Source of the DNA: Phycisphaeraceae bacterium
GTDB taxonomy: Bacteria; Planctomycetota; Phycisphaerae; Phycisphaerales; UBA1924
Direction: 5' to 3'
NCBI GenBank assembly: GCA_020639155.1
Contig: JACKHF010000002.1
Coordinates: 62,001 to 126,000 of the forward strand
DNA length: 64,000 nucleotides
Shown here: one piece after another, positions 52,653 through 62,936 of the stretch
Layout: each line of letters starts with the position of its first letter
How positions within the stretch are numbered: the first letter of the stretch is position 1
Made by a program: the position numbers and the translations under genes
The notes under the pieces: generated by a model
Database searches by the model: none
The model's input: only the letters and a program-made list of their open reading frames with translations
Told to the model about the DNA's origin: nothing

Positions 52653-54172
52653 GCAGGACGACAACCCCAGCACTGCTCACGGTTGTGTCGGTGATACGTG
52701 CTGATCCGCTGGCAACCGACCAACACTTTGCTTCAATCGAACGGGAACGGGCACACGCATCCGAGACGGGATGTCAGACCGATCATGTGATTGTGCGTTG
52801 CATGAAGGAAACCAGTGTTCCACACGCAGTTAACGACGTGCTGCGCCAGGCTTGCGGAGTGTACGTGTGTGTGTTGTTTGACAGCGACTGCTTTGAGCAG
52901 GGGGCGCTGCGATGGGCGTGCGAGACTTTGCAGCATGAGAGCGATGCTGGTGCGATTATTGGAGACTGCAGATTATCAAACGAGCAAGGCATGACAACAT
53001 GGAGGCCTGCGCCGATCAGCGAGGTTTCTGCGGAACTCATCGCAAAGCCGTTGACCCATTGGTTTGCAGGACGATGTCTCGTTGGACCGGAGGTTGTGTT
53101 TCGGCGTGAGACCGCACTTGCGCTGGGTGGATTTGACGAGCAGCGAATGATCGCGTTTGACTATTCGTTGTGGCTATGCATGCTGCTGGAAGGACACCGG
53201 TTGCAGAAGCACGCTCGCGCGTTTGTGTGTCGCATGGAGTCGGATAAACAGCCCGGGCCGGAGGTCGGCGATGCACTCCGCGATGTTGCACGAGCTGGGC
53301 TGGGACTATTGAGCGACAAGCCACAGAACTGGAGAGCAGATGCGGTTCGCGAGCACACAGCGATCAGTATCCGCTCGCAAGCACTGGACATTGTTGAAGC
53401 GAGAATGCGTCTGATCGAAAGTAACTCGAATATGGAGTGTGGGTCGGTTTCTTGTGCTCACGTTGGTGTTGACGCGCTGCTTGAGGGCAGGCAAAAGCTG
53501 CTCAAGCCCCACATGGTTGATACTGGTCGGCACGTGCGATCTGCGCTTGGCAGTGCCGGCATTCGTGGACCGCGAGTTGCGATCGTCGGATGTGATGCTG
53601 TGACATCGCGAGATCCAGTTGAAGACTGGTTTGATCGCGGCGCGTCTGTTGAATGTGTGGAAGTTCTCGATGGCAGCAGCGCATTCGATTGCGTTGTGCT
53701 TGATGGCGCACTTTGTTTGCAGCAGAATCCGGAGATTTTCCTTGATCGTGCATGGCGAAGTGTTGCGTCGAACGGGTGCCTTGTTGCACTCGGTGAACTT
53801 GGTCCATGGAACGATCTGGATTTGTACATGCATCGGCTTCGTGGTCGTATGCGGGAGCGTTTGCTCTGGACGACGGATGTGTTTCTTGATGTTGACGCGG
53901 ACGAACAACTGGCTCACATCTTTGGTGCTCCAGCACCCGTTTCCTTTGATACAGACAAAGATGCAACAGCATGGCTTCGGCTCTTCCCGGGATGGCGGGG
54001 ATGCGATGTCTTTCGGTTGATGCAGGAGATTGCGCCAGCATCCGCATTACGACTTGCGCGCAGGTACGGGTCTATCTGGTTCCATCCTGTCTTACCACTG
54101 CCGTGGATTGCTGCGTTACATGTGCCTCAGCAGGATCTGTGGCAGGTCGGTGTGTGGCAGCATGTTGGATAG
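52649..54172 (+). CDS. Glycosyltransferase-2-like / methyltransferase-like fusion
   Basis: This 507-residue protein has a family-2 glycosyltransferase-like first half: FDSD (77-80) in place of DxD, and FRRETALALGGFDE near 151-164. The second half (about 305-400: GPRVAIVGCDA, FDCVVLDGALCLQQNPEIFLDRAWRSVASNGCLVALGE) follows the pattern of class I SAM methyltransferases, but the first motif is weak. It overlaps GH3 by ATGA and is the last gene of its operon. Confidence 0.7.
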   Translation: MSRTTTPALLTVVSVIRADPLATDQHFASIERERAHASETGCQTDHVIVRCMKETSVPHAVNDVLRQACGVYVCVLFDSDCFEQGALRWACETLQHESDAGAIIGDCRLSNEQGMTTWRPAPISEVSAELIAKPLTHWFAGRCLVGPEVVFRRETALALGGFDEQRMIAFDYSLWLCMLLEGHRLQKHARAFVCRMESDKQPGPEVGDALRDVARAGLGLLSDKPQNWRADAVREHTAISIRSQALDIVEARMRLIESNSNMECGSVSCAHVGVDALLEGRQKLLKPHMVDTGRHVRSALGSAGIRGPRVAIVGCDAVTSRDPVEDWFDRGASVECVEVLDGSSAFDCVVLDGALCLQQNPEIFLDRAWRSVASNGCLVALGELGPWNDLDLYMHRLRGRMRERLLWTTDVFLDVDADEQLAHIFGAPAPVSFDTDKDATAWLRLFPGWRGCDVFRLMQEIAPASALRLARRYGSIWFHPVLPLPWIAALHVPQQDLWQVGVWQHVG

Positions 54173-54181
54173 GCGGTGTAC

Positions 54182-54215
54182 AAAAACAGCACGGGAGCAG
54201 CTGGCACTGCTCCCG
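54182..54215 (-). terminator. Terminator of the exopolysaccharide operon
   Basis: CGGGAGCAG pairs perfectly with CTGCTCCCG around six bases; on the minus strand the T-run TGCTGTTTTTG follows. It lies 32 bases after the TPR gene. Confidence 0.85.
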
Positions 54216-54246
54216 AGGCGAAGAGGCCTGTGATTTCGGATAGTTC

Positions 54247-57200
54247 TTATCGACCTTGAGAACGGAGTTCGCTCTGAACTGCGTTCAGTCGCTCCTGTTC
54301 CTCGGGTGCCAGACTACGAGCAAGCTCGGGCAGACGGTCAAACCTGCTGATCGCGTTCCGAGCATCTGATGGCTGACCAAGTGCAAGATACGCCTCAGCA
54401 AGTCCTATTGCAGCACTACCGGAGGATGTGTTGAGCGTCATGGATTTCTCAAACTGATCGAGCGCATTCCGCGGTTGATTGTTACGGAGCATCGCAAGCC
54501 CGAGTGTATCGTGGTATGCGGCGAGTTCCTGGTTTGGCAGGTTCAGTGTTCGCGCCAGGTCAACTGCGCGTTGGGCAACCGTAATCGCTTCAGAGAGTTT
54601 GGTTCCTCTCGTGATAAGCAGATAGGCGAGGTTGTTCATTGCCTTGGTGTTGTTTGGCTGGATCTCAAGCGACTTGCGATATGCATTCTCCGCTTGATCG
54701 AGTTCGTTGAGAGCCTGATGTGCGGCAGCAAGCATGAGGTAGGCCATGTCCGGCTGTGACATGGACTCAATGTGTCCATCGAGCATGGCAATGACATTTC
54801 GCAGATCACCTGATCCGTCTGCTGCATCAATGCTGATCTTGTACCACTTATCCGCGATCGCCAGTCTGCCATCGGGAATCTGTGAGAGAACTGGCTCTGC
54901 GCGTTTGATCCATGTGCGTGCTGCTTGTGTATTCTGGGTGAAGACATTTACAGCGGTCAGATATCGCAATACCGCCTGGACGTCCGACGTGTTTTGTGGC
55001 CAGAGTGCTGCGGCAGCGCCGTCGGTGTCTCCGTTCTGTGCTAGAATAACACCAAGAAGATAGATCTTGTCCTGATCTGAGTTTCCAAGTGTGCGGATAC
55101 GTTCGATCCACGGTTTCATCTTTTCATATGCTTGCTTTGGATTCCCCAGCGAGCTTTCGATCGAGGCAAGGAAGCAGTCTGCTTCCATCGACTGTGCACC
55201 GAGGATCTTTGCCCAGCTCAGCCCGATCGTTCGAGCCTCTTCAAGCCTGCCAATCACTTGTAATGTGCGTGCAGCGAACTCCTGCGCACGAGGATCGGTT
55301 GGTGCAGCAGCAGCAGCGGCGTGTGCTGACTTTGCGGCATCCTCAAACTTTTCAGCATCCATCTGGAGGATTGCGAGCACACGCCACCCGTCAAAGTTTG
55401 TTGGCGCGTCAGCGGTGATTCGTCGAACCTCAAGCAGTGCAGTGTCCTTTGAAATCTGCTTCTTGAAAAGGCGTTCGAGTGTGCTGAGAAGCTGAGTTGT
55501 CCCGGGCAACTCGATACTGTTGCTTGCCGCGGCTTGCGCCATGTCATATAACGCAGCAGCGAGCGCATCGTCATTCCCACTGGCAAGTTCAATTCTTGAT
55601 AGTATCCGCTTGAGCTCAGGATTATTTGGATGCTTTGCCAGTGAGTTTACAACGATTTCCTTTGCCTGCTCATAGTTCTTTGACTCGATCTCCAGCCGCG
55701 CAAGCAGTGTTGATGCAGCGATGAGGCCTTGTTCATGGAGAGGCTGCATCGTTTGCCTTGCTCTATCGATCTGGCCGAAGCGGTTGAGGAGTTCTGCATA
55801 TGCGATTGTGCGGAGGTAGTTCGGCGCATCATTCGGGAGTCTGTCAAGAACGCTCAGACCTGCATCAACGCCACGGTCAAGAGCAGCAAGATCAGCTGCG
55901 ATCGCGAGCATGCTTGGCAGCGGATCGCCTTCACGTGCGAGGAAGGTGTCAACAATCTGTTGTGCCCGAGCGCGATTGTCGCGGCGCATGACATTGCGAA
56001 TGAGTTCGAGACCTGCGGTTTCATCGCCGATCTCGACTCCACGCAGGAGATCAGGCTCGGCTTCGTTTGTCATTCCCATTTGTGATGCGAGCAGGCCGCG
56101 TGCGACTGTCAGATCATCCGGAAGTATTTCGATCTGCATGAACAAACGCATGTAGCGTTCGGCTTCGGTGCGCTGGCCATCAAAGAGTAAGAGCTCAATG
56201 AGTCCGGGATAGGTTGCAATGCCCTGGCCACCCAGCTCTGCAGCAGCACGATACTGCTCGATGGCACGGGTTCTGTCACCCATCCTCAGCCACGCGTCGC
56301 CCGCGAGAACGCGTGCATCAATATTGGTGGGATCGTCCCTGAGCACTTCTGATGCATAGCGGGATGCTTGAGCAGTATCAGCTTCTGACTTTCCAAACAG
56401 CAGCAACTCACGTGTCTTATAGACGCGCCATCCGGTTGCGTTTTCACCAGTCAGCTTGCGTAACCGCTCGATTGCTTCGCCGATGTACTCGCGCGAGTTC
56501 CATGAGTTCTGATCGCTGAGCAGGGCGAGTTGTGCGCCGATGTCGTCGGGCAGCTTTCGAGATGCCTCTACAAGCGCCATCTGTCCGGATGTTCCCGGAT
56601 TGAATCTGGATTCAAAGATCGCGCTCAGCGATGTGACTTCGGCTTGTTCTGTGAGCTTTGCCTTGGCAAGCGCATCCTTCAGTATAGCTCTGCCAGCTTC
56701 AACATCGCCACGGTTTGCAACATCGACGGCGCGTGCGAACGCAACGGCGGCGCTGTCCGGATAGAGATCACGAGCACGATCAAGCAATGCGGTTGTTATC
56801 TCTTCGTCATGCTGGCGAGTTTTGTCAGCAAGTGACACAAGCACAAATGCCTCTGGAGGCGGATTGGTTGTTGCCAGTTCTCTCGCAATGCGAAGTCCAC
56901 CTCGGATGTCGCCAGCAGCGAGCAATGCACGCGACTGAAGTGCGACAAGTGATGGGGGGGCATCTGTGATCTCGGGCATGATTGTGGAGAACAAACGGGC
57001 AGCAGCGACCTTGGTCGATTGTGTTGCGTCAATGCGTTCTGCACGTTCAACATGCGCAGCCATAATGATGGTGATGCCACCAGTTGTTGCACCGAGCTTC
57101 GGGTCGATGCGTGCAAGCTGGATAACGCCGAGCGAGTCGCCCTGCTGAAGGCGCACAACTGCGAGATCGCGCCGTGCGATGTGCCATGCTGGGTCGATGG

Positions 57201-58458
57201 CAACTTGCTCAAGATGCGTCCTGGCCAGTGCGGGCTCGTTCAGCGCTTGAGAGATTCTGCCTTCAAGAAGGTTCAGCAGTTGCGGGTCAAGGTCGGCGCT
57301 CTTGATCTGATCAACCAGTTGTCGGGCAGGGCCGATCTCGCCACGTGCAAATGTGTCCCAGGCCTGGACAAAGATCAACCAGTCAGGAACCTCGGGGTCC
57401 GATCTGGTTTTCAACTCGTTGAGTGCGGTTTCCCGCACGTTAGACGAGTTCGTTGTGTTGTTGGCACCAATGATCAAGTAGATCAAATCGACTGGTGTTG
57501 CATCCTTGATCCTTGCCAGTGCGAATCCAAGCCCTTGTGCGAAGAGTTCTGTTTCACCCTCCTTGTAGGCACGTGCGATAGCTGTGAAGAGCATCTCTGG
57601 TCTATCACTGCTTGTGGTGATGACACGCTCAAGAACATCGTGGGAATCGTTTGTGAGTTCCGGCTCGATTGTTCGCTCGACGGAGAGTTGGTTGAGCACG
57701 AGCGTCAACTCGGCCGGATCACGAGGAGGTATGGCTGCAGCTTTCTTGGCCATCAGGACAGCACGATCGTTATCACCAATGCTGGTAAGAAACTGTGCTT
57801 GTGTTGACCAGTAGGACGCAAGTGCCCCAAACTTTGGCTGCAGTCGCTCGATATACTGCAGAATCTTCTGGCGATCCTCACCAACGATATCCATCAGCAG
57901 TATGATGCGCTGATGGACTTCAAAGTCATCAGGGTAATACTCGGCTGTTTTTAGCTCGTTATCGAGTGCTTCGGGAGCCTTGCCCGTCGCGTTGAGCGCT
58001 TCTGTTCGAACAGTCAATGCTCGCTTGTTCTTAGAATCGATTGCGAGCAGACGCTCTGAGATATTGATCACTTCAGAGGCACGACCCAACTCGCTATAGA
58101 GAGTCAGCAACTCTTCCATGATGTCAACGCGATCGGGCGCGAGATCGAGTGCTGCACGAGCAAACTGTGCTGCACGATCAATGTAGTTTACACCCTCTGT
58201 CTTGACGTGCTTGCGGGCGAGCGCCAATGAGAACAGTGCATCGGGATTTGTTTTGTCCTTGCTGACGTAATAGCTGAGCCGGCTCATGGCGCGAGGATAA
58301 TCACCGGCATTCAATGCGTCCTTGCCTTCTCGCAGGGCATCGTCCATGCCGCGATGCTTCTGGAAGTACCAGAGTCCACCACCGATCAGGCCGATCAGCC
58401 CGAGCACAATGGCAAGCTTTGCGAGTGCGCGATATTTTCTGTTCCGTCGTGAGGCCAT
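54247..58458 (-). CDS. Giant TPR protein of the exosortase/EPS cluster
   Basis: From the ATG at 58458 the protein has 1403 residues: a basic start, one membrane span (about 12-31) and then more than twenty TPR-like helix pairs, of which several are canonical (AYRKSLEIQPNNTKAMNNLAYLL, ALDQFEKSMTLNTSSGSAAIGLAEAYLALGQPSDA). TPR proteins of this size are known next to exosortase and EPS genes, where they probably scaffold export. It is the last gene of the operon, 60 bases after the sugar transferase. Confidence 0.87.
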   Translation of the reverse strand: MASRRNRKYRALAKLAIVLGLIGLIGGGLWYFQKHRGMDDALREGKDALNAGDYPRAMSRLSYYVSKDKTNPDALFSLALARKHVKTEGVNYIDRAAQFARAALDLAPDRVDIMEELLTLYSELGRASEVINISERLLAIDSKNKRALTVRTEALNATGKAPEALDNELKTAEYYPDDFEVHQRIILLMDIVGEDRQKILQYIERLQPKFGALASYWSTQAQFLTSIGDNDRAVLMAKKAAAIPPRDPAELTLVLNQLSVERTIEPELTNDSHDVLERVITTSSDRPEMLFTAIARAYKEGETELFAQGLGFALARIKDATPVDLIYLIIGANNTTNSSNVRETALNELKTRSDPEVPDWLIFVQAWDTFARGEIGPARQLVDQIKSADLDPQLLNLLEGRISQALNEPALARTHLEQVAIDPAWHIARRDLAVVRLQQGDSLGVIQLARIDPKLGATTGGITIIMAAHVERAERIDATQSTKVAAARLFSTIMPEITDAPPSLVALQSRALLAAGDIRGGLRIARELATTNPPPEAFVLVSLADKTRQHDEEITTALLDRARDLYPDSAAVAFARAVDVANRGDVEAGRAILKDALAKAKLTEQAEVTSLSAIFESRFNPGTSGQMALVEASRKLPDDIGAQLALLSDQNSWNSREYIGEAIERLRKLTGENATGWRVYKTRELLLFGKSEADTAQASRYASEVLRDDPTNIDARVLAGDAWLRMGDRTRAIEQYRAAAELGGQGIATYPGLIELLLFDGQRTEAERYMRLFMQIEILPDDLTVARGLLASQMGMTNEAEPDLLRGVEIGDETAGLELIRNVMRRDNRARAQQIVDTFLAREGDPLPSMLAIAADLAALDRGVDAGLSVLDRLPNDAPNYLRTIAYAELLNRFGQIDRARQTMQPLHEQGLIAASTLLARLEIESKNYEQAKEIVVNSLAKHPNNPELKRILSRIELASGNDDALAAALYDMAQAAASNSIELPGTTQLLSTLERLFKKQISKDTALLEVRRITADAPTNFDGWRVLAILQMDAEKFEDAAKSAHAAAAAAPTDPRAQEFAARTLQVIGRLEEARTIGLSWAKILGAQSMEADCFLASIESSLGNPKQAYEKMKPWIERIRTLGNSDQDKIYLLGVILAQNGDTDGAAAALWPQNTSDVQAVLRYLTAVNVFTQNTQAARTWIKRAEPVLSQIPDGRLAIADKWYKISIDAADGSGDLRNVIAMLDGHIESMSQPDMAYLMLAAAHQALNELDQAENAYRKSLEIQPNNTKAMNNLAYLLITRGTKLSEAITVAQRAVDLARTLNLPNQELAAYHDTLGLAMLRNNQPRNALDQFEKSMTLNTSSGSAAIGLAEAYLALGQPSDARNAISRFDRLPELARSLAPEEQERLNAVQSELRSQGR

Positions 58459-58518
58459 GGATGTCTCGTTCGCGAGTCTGTGTGTGCTGCCCACAGGTGG
58501 GCCGATCTGCTCTATGTA

Positions 58519-59961
58519 TCAGAATATCGTCTTAAATGTCTGAACAATGATCCAAATGTCCAGACGCCACGATTGTTGCTGGACATACTCAAGATCGTAT
58601 CGAATCCATTCCTGGAAATCGGTTTCCGGTTCTCGTGTTCTTCGGACCTGCCATAACCCGGTTAATCCGGGGCGAACCGACAGCCTTGCATCGCGCCATG
58701 CGGGGCAGAACTGATTCTCCTTGTCGGGGCTTGGCCTCGGCCCAACAACGCTCATCTGTCCGAGCAGGATATTGAAGAGTTGCGGCACCTCGTCAAGCTG
58801 GGTTTTGCGAAGGAACCTTCCCGTTTTGAGAATGCGAGGATCGTTTTCAGCGTAGAACTGTGGTCCGTCGCAGATATTCTGCGCCTGAAGCTGGGCTTTC
58901 ATCTCCTCGGCGTTGTTGTACATTGTTCTGAACTTCAGGCATGGAAACGGTTTGCCCTGTCTTGATTGACGTATGTGGGTAAAGAAGAATGGTCTCCCAT
59001 CTTCGATATAGATTGCGAGCATTATCAATGGGTATATTGGGATAGTGAAGAGAAGCATTATCAGTGCGAATGCAATATCAAAGAGTCTCTTTGAAACGCG
59101 GTACGCCGACCTGCCTCTGAGGGTTGGGAGTTTGTTCCAATGAGGTGTAAAGACAAGGTCCCACTGGACAGGTGGCTGTGTTGGCGGCTCTCTTGTTTCA
59201 TCTGCAAGCAGGAGTGGACCGATGACCCGAGCGACAGGTTTGATCTCGGTATTTGCACCGATCCACAGCGGTCCGGCAAGACGCGCATCGCTCGCGATTG
59301 TTGCAGATTCGTGCACCCACACGCCGGGCTGGTATTCGTATATTCCCTCAAAGACGGACGAAACACGATGCCACTTTGATCCGGTTGTGCTGAGCCATTC
59401 GAGTACGTGAATGTTCTCGTGAAAATCAAAGACGCGCCCATGAACGCGAATAGCGCCCCGTGCATTCGGCTTTAGCACAGTGCCCAGCACCTGTGTGCCG
59501 TGCGGACGATGCTCTGACTGCGCCCAAAGCTCAGCGAGAGGCTGATGTGTTGTCACCCAGACCTGCGCAGTGGTGGCGAGTTGGCCCGCATAGCTGCGAG
59601 CAATCTTTAGGACACGGCCTTCGTCATCGGTATGAACCGATTCGTGGTACAGGTCGGTGCTGTCATCGACAATACGAACACGAACTGCCGAGAGGTGCTG
59701 CCAGTGGAGTGCTGAAAGCACGCTCTGCAGCTTAAAGTCAACGACTGCAGTGCGTCCAATGAGCAGAAAAACCTTTGGGCCCTTCTGCACTGTATCACCA
59801 CGTCCAGGTCTGACAACCTGGATGCCGCGTGATGCCCAGTACCGATCGTGCAGATCAAGACAGTTTACACCCCACAACGTCCACGAGGGTGTTGGGGTTG
59901 CCTGTCGAGGCTGATGATTCACGAATGGTATGTGTGAGGAGATGGATGCCAGCGGCTTCAC
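58519..59961 (-). CDS. Polyprenyl-phosphate sugar transferase with NTP-transferase-like N-terminus
   Basis: The C-terminal half (about 287-480) is a bacterial sugar transferase: KRLFDIAFALIMLLFTIPIY (membrane helix), PFPCLKFRTMY, RKTQLDEVPQLFNILLGQMSVVGPRP and PGLTGLWQVRR. It puts a sugar-1-phosphate onto undecaprenyl phosphate and starts exopolysaccharide synthesis. The N-terminal half does not hold the usual four spans and CoA-binding domain. Instead, residues about 60-250 look like a nucleotidyltransferase remnant followed by hexapeptide turns (VWVHESATIASDARLAGPLWIGANTEIKPVARVIGP). It overlaps the BY-kinase gene by ATGA. Confidence 0.87.
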   Translation of the reverse strand: MKPLASISSHIPFVNHQPRQATPTPSWTLWGVNCLDLHDRYWASRGIQVVRPGRGDTVQKGPKVFLLIGRTAVVDFKLQSVLSALHWQHLSAVRVRIVDDSTDLYHESVHTDDEGRVLKIARSYAGQLATTAQVWVTTHQPLAELWAQSEHRPHGTQVLGTVLKPNARGAIRVHGRVFDFHENIHVLEWLSTTGSKWHRVSSVFEGIYEYQPGVWVHESATIASDARLAGPLWIGANTEIKPVARVIGPLLLADETREPPTQPPVQWDLVFTPHWNKLPTLRGRSAYRVSKRLFDIAFALIMLLFTIPIYPLIMLAIYIEDGRPFFFTHIRQSRQGKPFPCLKFRTMYNNAEEMKAQLQAQNICDGPQFYAENDPRILKTGRFLRKTQLDEVPQLFNILLGQMSVVGPRPSPDKENQFCPAWRDARLSVRPGLTGLWQVRRTREPETDFQEWIRYDLEYVQQQSWRLDIWIIVQTFKTIF

Positions 59962-62147
59962 TCCGTGGTGTCTTTGGTTGCGTAATCAGGCAGGCGTGAG
60001 ATAAAAAGCGATCGAAGGTGCGATCGTGCCGGATCTGTGCGTCCACCGACAGGAATGCCGATCGACCGAGCACCGATACTGACGGATGTGACGCTCTTGG
60101 CAAAGTCTTCCGGGATGGCACGGTTGAACACGACACCCGCGCAGCGTGCGCCGATTCTGTTGAGGCGTTCAACCGCTGCATGGAACATGCGCGAGCGTTG
60201 ACCTCGACCGACAATCATAATGGTCTCGTCTGAGCATATGCACGCGATGTTCGCTTCGAGCGATCCGAGGATTGGCCCGGTATCGATAAGAATCGTGTCA
60301 TAATGCTGCCGTAGATCGTTGATCATCTCACGGAAACTTTCGGCGCTCAATCGTTCCGGTGGGAACTCTTCGTCTGCCCCTGCGGGGAGCATGTCCAATC
60401 CTTCAACCTGTGTTTTGCGCGTGAACGAGACAGGATCCGAGCTCTGGACAGCTTCAGAAAGTCCCTGCTCGCCGCGAGCACGCAGATCGGTGGTCAGACC
60501 GCGTCCAATGAGGTCAGCATCAAGCATAAGCACGCGATGGTCCGAGACCGCAAAGGAAACACCGAGTGAGAGTGCAACACTGGTCTTTCCATCTCCAGGG
60601 CTCGGGCTTGTCAGTGTGTAAACAGTGCATTGTCCGATGCTGCGCGGCCTGCGCGAGACAAGCAAGTTACGCAAATAGTGAATACTCATCTCCGCCAGTT
60701 CGCGGGATTCCGGATCATCCTCTTCAATAAGTGGGAGTGACCCAAGCAACTGCGCGGATGACACCTGTCCGTCAACTTCGGTGATGTAGCGCATCGATCC
60801 CTTGATGAATCCGTATGTCCACACAATAAACATGCCAAAGCCCATGCCTGCACATGCTGCAGCGATTGCCAGAGGAATTCGTCGATCCTTTGATGGATGC
60901 AGTGGAAGGTTGCCGCGATCCTGCACGTCAATCGTGCCTGTTCCTGCTTGACTTTCGAAGTTGCGCTGCTGGAAGCGTGAGTTGACAAGGTCATATTCAT
61001 CCTGAGCCTTTTCCATCTCAGCGGTCAGATCTTTGGCGTGGGAGATCTTCTCATCGAAATCGCTCAACTCCTGCGCGAGATGCTGACGATCCTTCTCTTT
61101 CGCGATCATCTGTGCTTCGAGTTCCTGCGGCGACCAGAGCAGAGTGCGTTTATCAAAGGGTACCTTGATGAGACCGTCTTCAATCGCGCGCACAATGCGC
61201 TCGCGGATGCGTTCGTTGATCTGATCCAACTCAGATTGTGTCCGGATGACTGTCTGGTTTTCGGGTGTCAGCACAGCGAGTTGTGCCAGCAGTTTTTTCT
61301 CTTTTTCAAGTCGGAGTGCGAGCAGGTTCTGGAATGCGGGCTCCGACTCTGCAAGTGTGAGCTCGTACTCCGAGGAGTTCACACTGTGATCCGGGTCGCC
61401 TGCGCCGCTGATCATCGCGTTTTTCATCAGACCAATTTCGATTTCTGTCTGCCTGAGCTGCTTTGACTTGTCCTCACGAAGTTTGATCAGATCATCGAAG
61501 CTGTGTGGTTGTGTCACCGTCTCAATGCGCTCTTTCAGGACTCGTACTGACTGGGAGAGCTGGTCGCGAAGTTCCCTGATTTTCGAGAACTCGTTGTTCT
61601 CTCTGGCGCCGGACTCGTCATTGAAGATAGTTTCATACGCGTTGACCATTGCATTGCATGCAGCAAATGCAAGCTGCGGGTCTTGATGTTCCACAGCAAT
61701 CTTGATGAGGGTTGATTCACGCTTGGGTGGAATGACACTGATTGCGCGCTCGAGCTTTGCAACGCCTTCCAGACCTCGGGGCCATCCCTTGCTGATGAGT
61801 TTGGGGTCGCTCGCGGCTTTTTCCTGCACGCGCCTGCCGCCGAGCATTTCTGCCTGAGCTGCAACAAAGGGAGGAACTCCACGGATATAAGTACCCTGAT
61901 TTCCTGTATCGAATATGAGTGTTTCCTGCACCGGTCTGACGTAGATTGTGCCAACACTTTGGTACATTGGCTTCACACTCATGTAGCCAATGATGGATGC
62001 GGGAATGGCAAAGAGCGTGCCGAGGATCATTGCTGGCAGGTATCTGCCGCGCAACCCACGGTTGACAATCTCAACCGGCGAGACACTGCTGCCTGGCGTT
62101 TCAGCCGCGTCATATTGCATCTGGTCCTGATTAGCTGCAGAAATCAC
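59958..62147 (-). CDS. Wzz-type chain-length protein fused to BY-kinase
   Basis: This 729-residue protein has a Wzz domain with spans at about 38-58 and 423-447 and a coiled-coil between. The kinase part has Walker A SPSPGDGKTS (514-523), A' VLMLDAD (539-545) and Walker B TILIDTGPI (618-626). BY-kinases usually end in a cluster of tyrosines; here only one tyrosine lies near the end (PDYATKD). It regulates polymer length in exopolysaccharide export. It overlaps both neighbours by ATGA. Confidence 0.92.
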   Translation of the reverse strand: MISAANQDQMQYDAAETPGSSVSPVEIVNRGLRGRYLPAMILGTLFAIPASIIGYMSVKPMYQSVGTIYVRPVQETLIFDTGNQGTYIRGVPPFVAAQAEMLGGRRVQEKAASDPKLISKGWPRGLEGVAKLERAISVIPPKRESTLIKIAVEHQDPQLAFAACNAMVNAYETIFNDESGARENNEFSKIRELRDQLSQSVRVLKERIETVTQPHSFDDLIKLREDKSKQLRQTEIEIGLMKNAMISGAGDPDHSVNSSEYELTLAESEPAFQNLLALRLEKEKKLLAQLAVLTPENQTVIRTQSELDQINERIRERIVRAIEDGLIKVPFDKRTLLWSPQELEAQMIAKEKDRQHLAQELSDFDEKISHAKDLTAEMEKAQDEYDLVNSRFQQRNFESQAGTGTIDVQDRGNLPLHPSKDRRIPLAIAAACAGMGFGMFIVWTYGFIKGSMRYITEVDGQVSSAQLLGSLPLIEEDDPESRELAEMSIHYLRNLLVSRRPRSIGQCTVYTLTSPSPGDGKTSVALSLGVSFAVSDHRVLMLDADLIGRGLTTDLRARGEQGLSEAVQSSDPVSFTRKTQVEGLDMLPAGADEEFPPERLSAESFREMINDLRQHYDTILIDTGPILGSLEANIACICSDETIMIVGRGQRSRMFHAAVERLNRIGARCAGVVFNRAIPEDFAKSVTSVSIGARSIGIPVGGRTDPARSHLRSLFISRLPDYATKDTTE

Positions 62148-62896
62148 GATGGTATCTCCGTCTTCTCTTGAATCGGGCCCTTGATGATGGCGCTGATCGC
62201 TGGGTGGATGGTGTCAAAGACCTGCTGGATAATCTGCTCTCGAATCTCTTCACTTATATTGTCGCTCAGTACAAGCTGGATCTGAGCTGAGCCAAGTCCG
62301 GCGATGCGGCGATCGCCTGAGATTTTTTCAATCGCACGAATGTCCACCGCGTACCGCTCTTTGCCGGTTGGGCGCGCGAAGAAGTTGTACACAATGAGCT
62401 TCTGCGCAGGGATCTCATTCTCGCGTACGAACCTGTATCTTCGAACGACATCGGGCGATGCCAGAAGATCTGCCCTATACAGGTTGGCTGGTTGTGGCGC
62501 ATTGATGTCGTCTGATTCGACTTCCCTGAACCCCTGCCCTGGATAGCAAACTGGAGGCCAGTGCCCAATCATGTCGCGCACATCCTTGCAGTGGACGATC
62601 AGCAGTGAAAACCCGGTGTTGGTCGTATGATCGATATATTTACGACTCAGAACAACATTGGGCTGGAGTAACCGTCTTGCGGGCTCTGTCATACGAACGT
62701 CTTCGCCAACCCACGGCCCAATGTGGTAAGGGATGTCATTGACAGCGTGCTCGACGGAGAGCATGTACTCTTCAGTGCCCTTGACGTGGGCTGTCCCAAC
62801 ACCGCCATGGAGAATGGAGCCCAAAAGTACGAGAACAGCTGCACCAATTGGTGCCCAGTAGGCAGTCCCCTGTCGATGTTGTTGCTTTGAGTTCAT
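62144..62896 (-). CDS. EpsI-type exosortase-associated protein
   Basis: This 250-residue protein has one N-terminal span (about 14-34) and the EpsI domain: IPYHIGPWVGEDVRMTEPARRLL, VHCKDVRDMIGHWPPVCYPGQGF with the conserved cysteine, and LIVYNFFAR. In many exosortases the domain is fused to the C-terminus of the enzyme; here it is separate and 41 bases downstream. The role is unknown. Confidence 0.88.
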   Translation of the reverse strand: MNSKQQHRQGTAYWAPIGAAVLVLLGSILHGGVGTAHVKGTEEYMLSVEHAVNDIPYHIGPWVGEDVRMTEPARRLLQPNVVLSRKYIDHTTNTGFSLLIVHCKDVRDMIGHWPPVCYPGQGFREVESDDINAPQPANLYRADLLASPDVVRRYRFVRENEIPAQKLIVYNFFARPTGKERYAVDIRAIEKISGDRRIAGLGSAQIQLVLSDNISEEIREQIIQQVFDTIHPAISAIIKGPIQEKTEIPS

Positions 62897-62936
62897 GTGC
62901 GATCCAGAAACTTAACGTCTAATGAGGGTGCTATGT

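Noticed and set aside
56796..57807. Open frames on the plus strand opposite the giant TPR gene
   Set aside because: They are antisense shadows of a continuous 1403-codon TPR gene and have no domains or ribosome sites.
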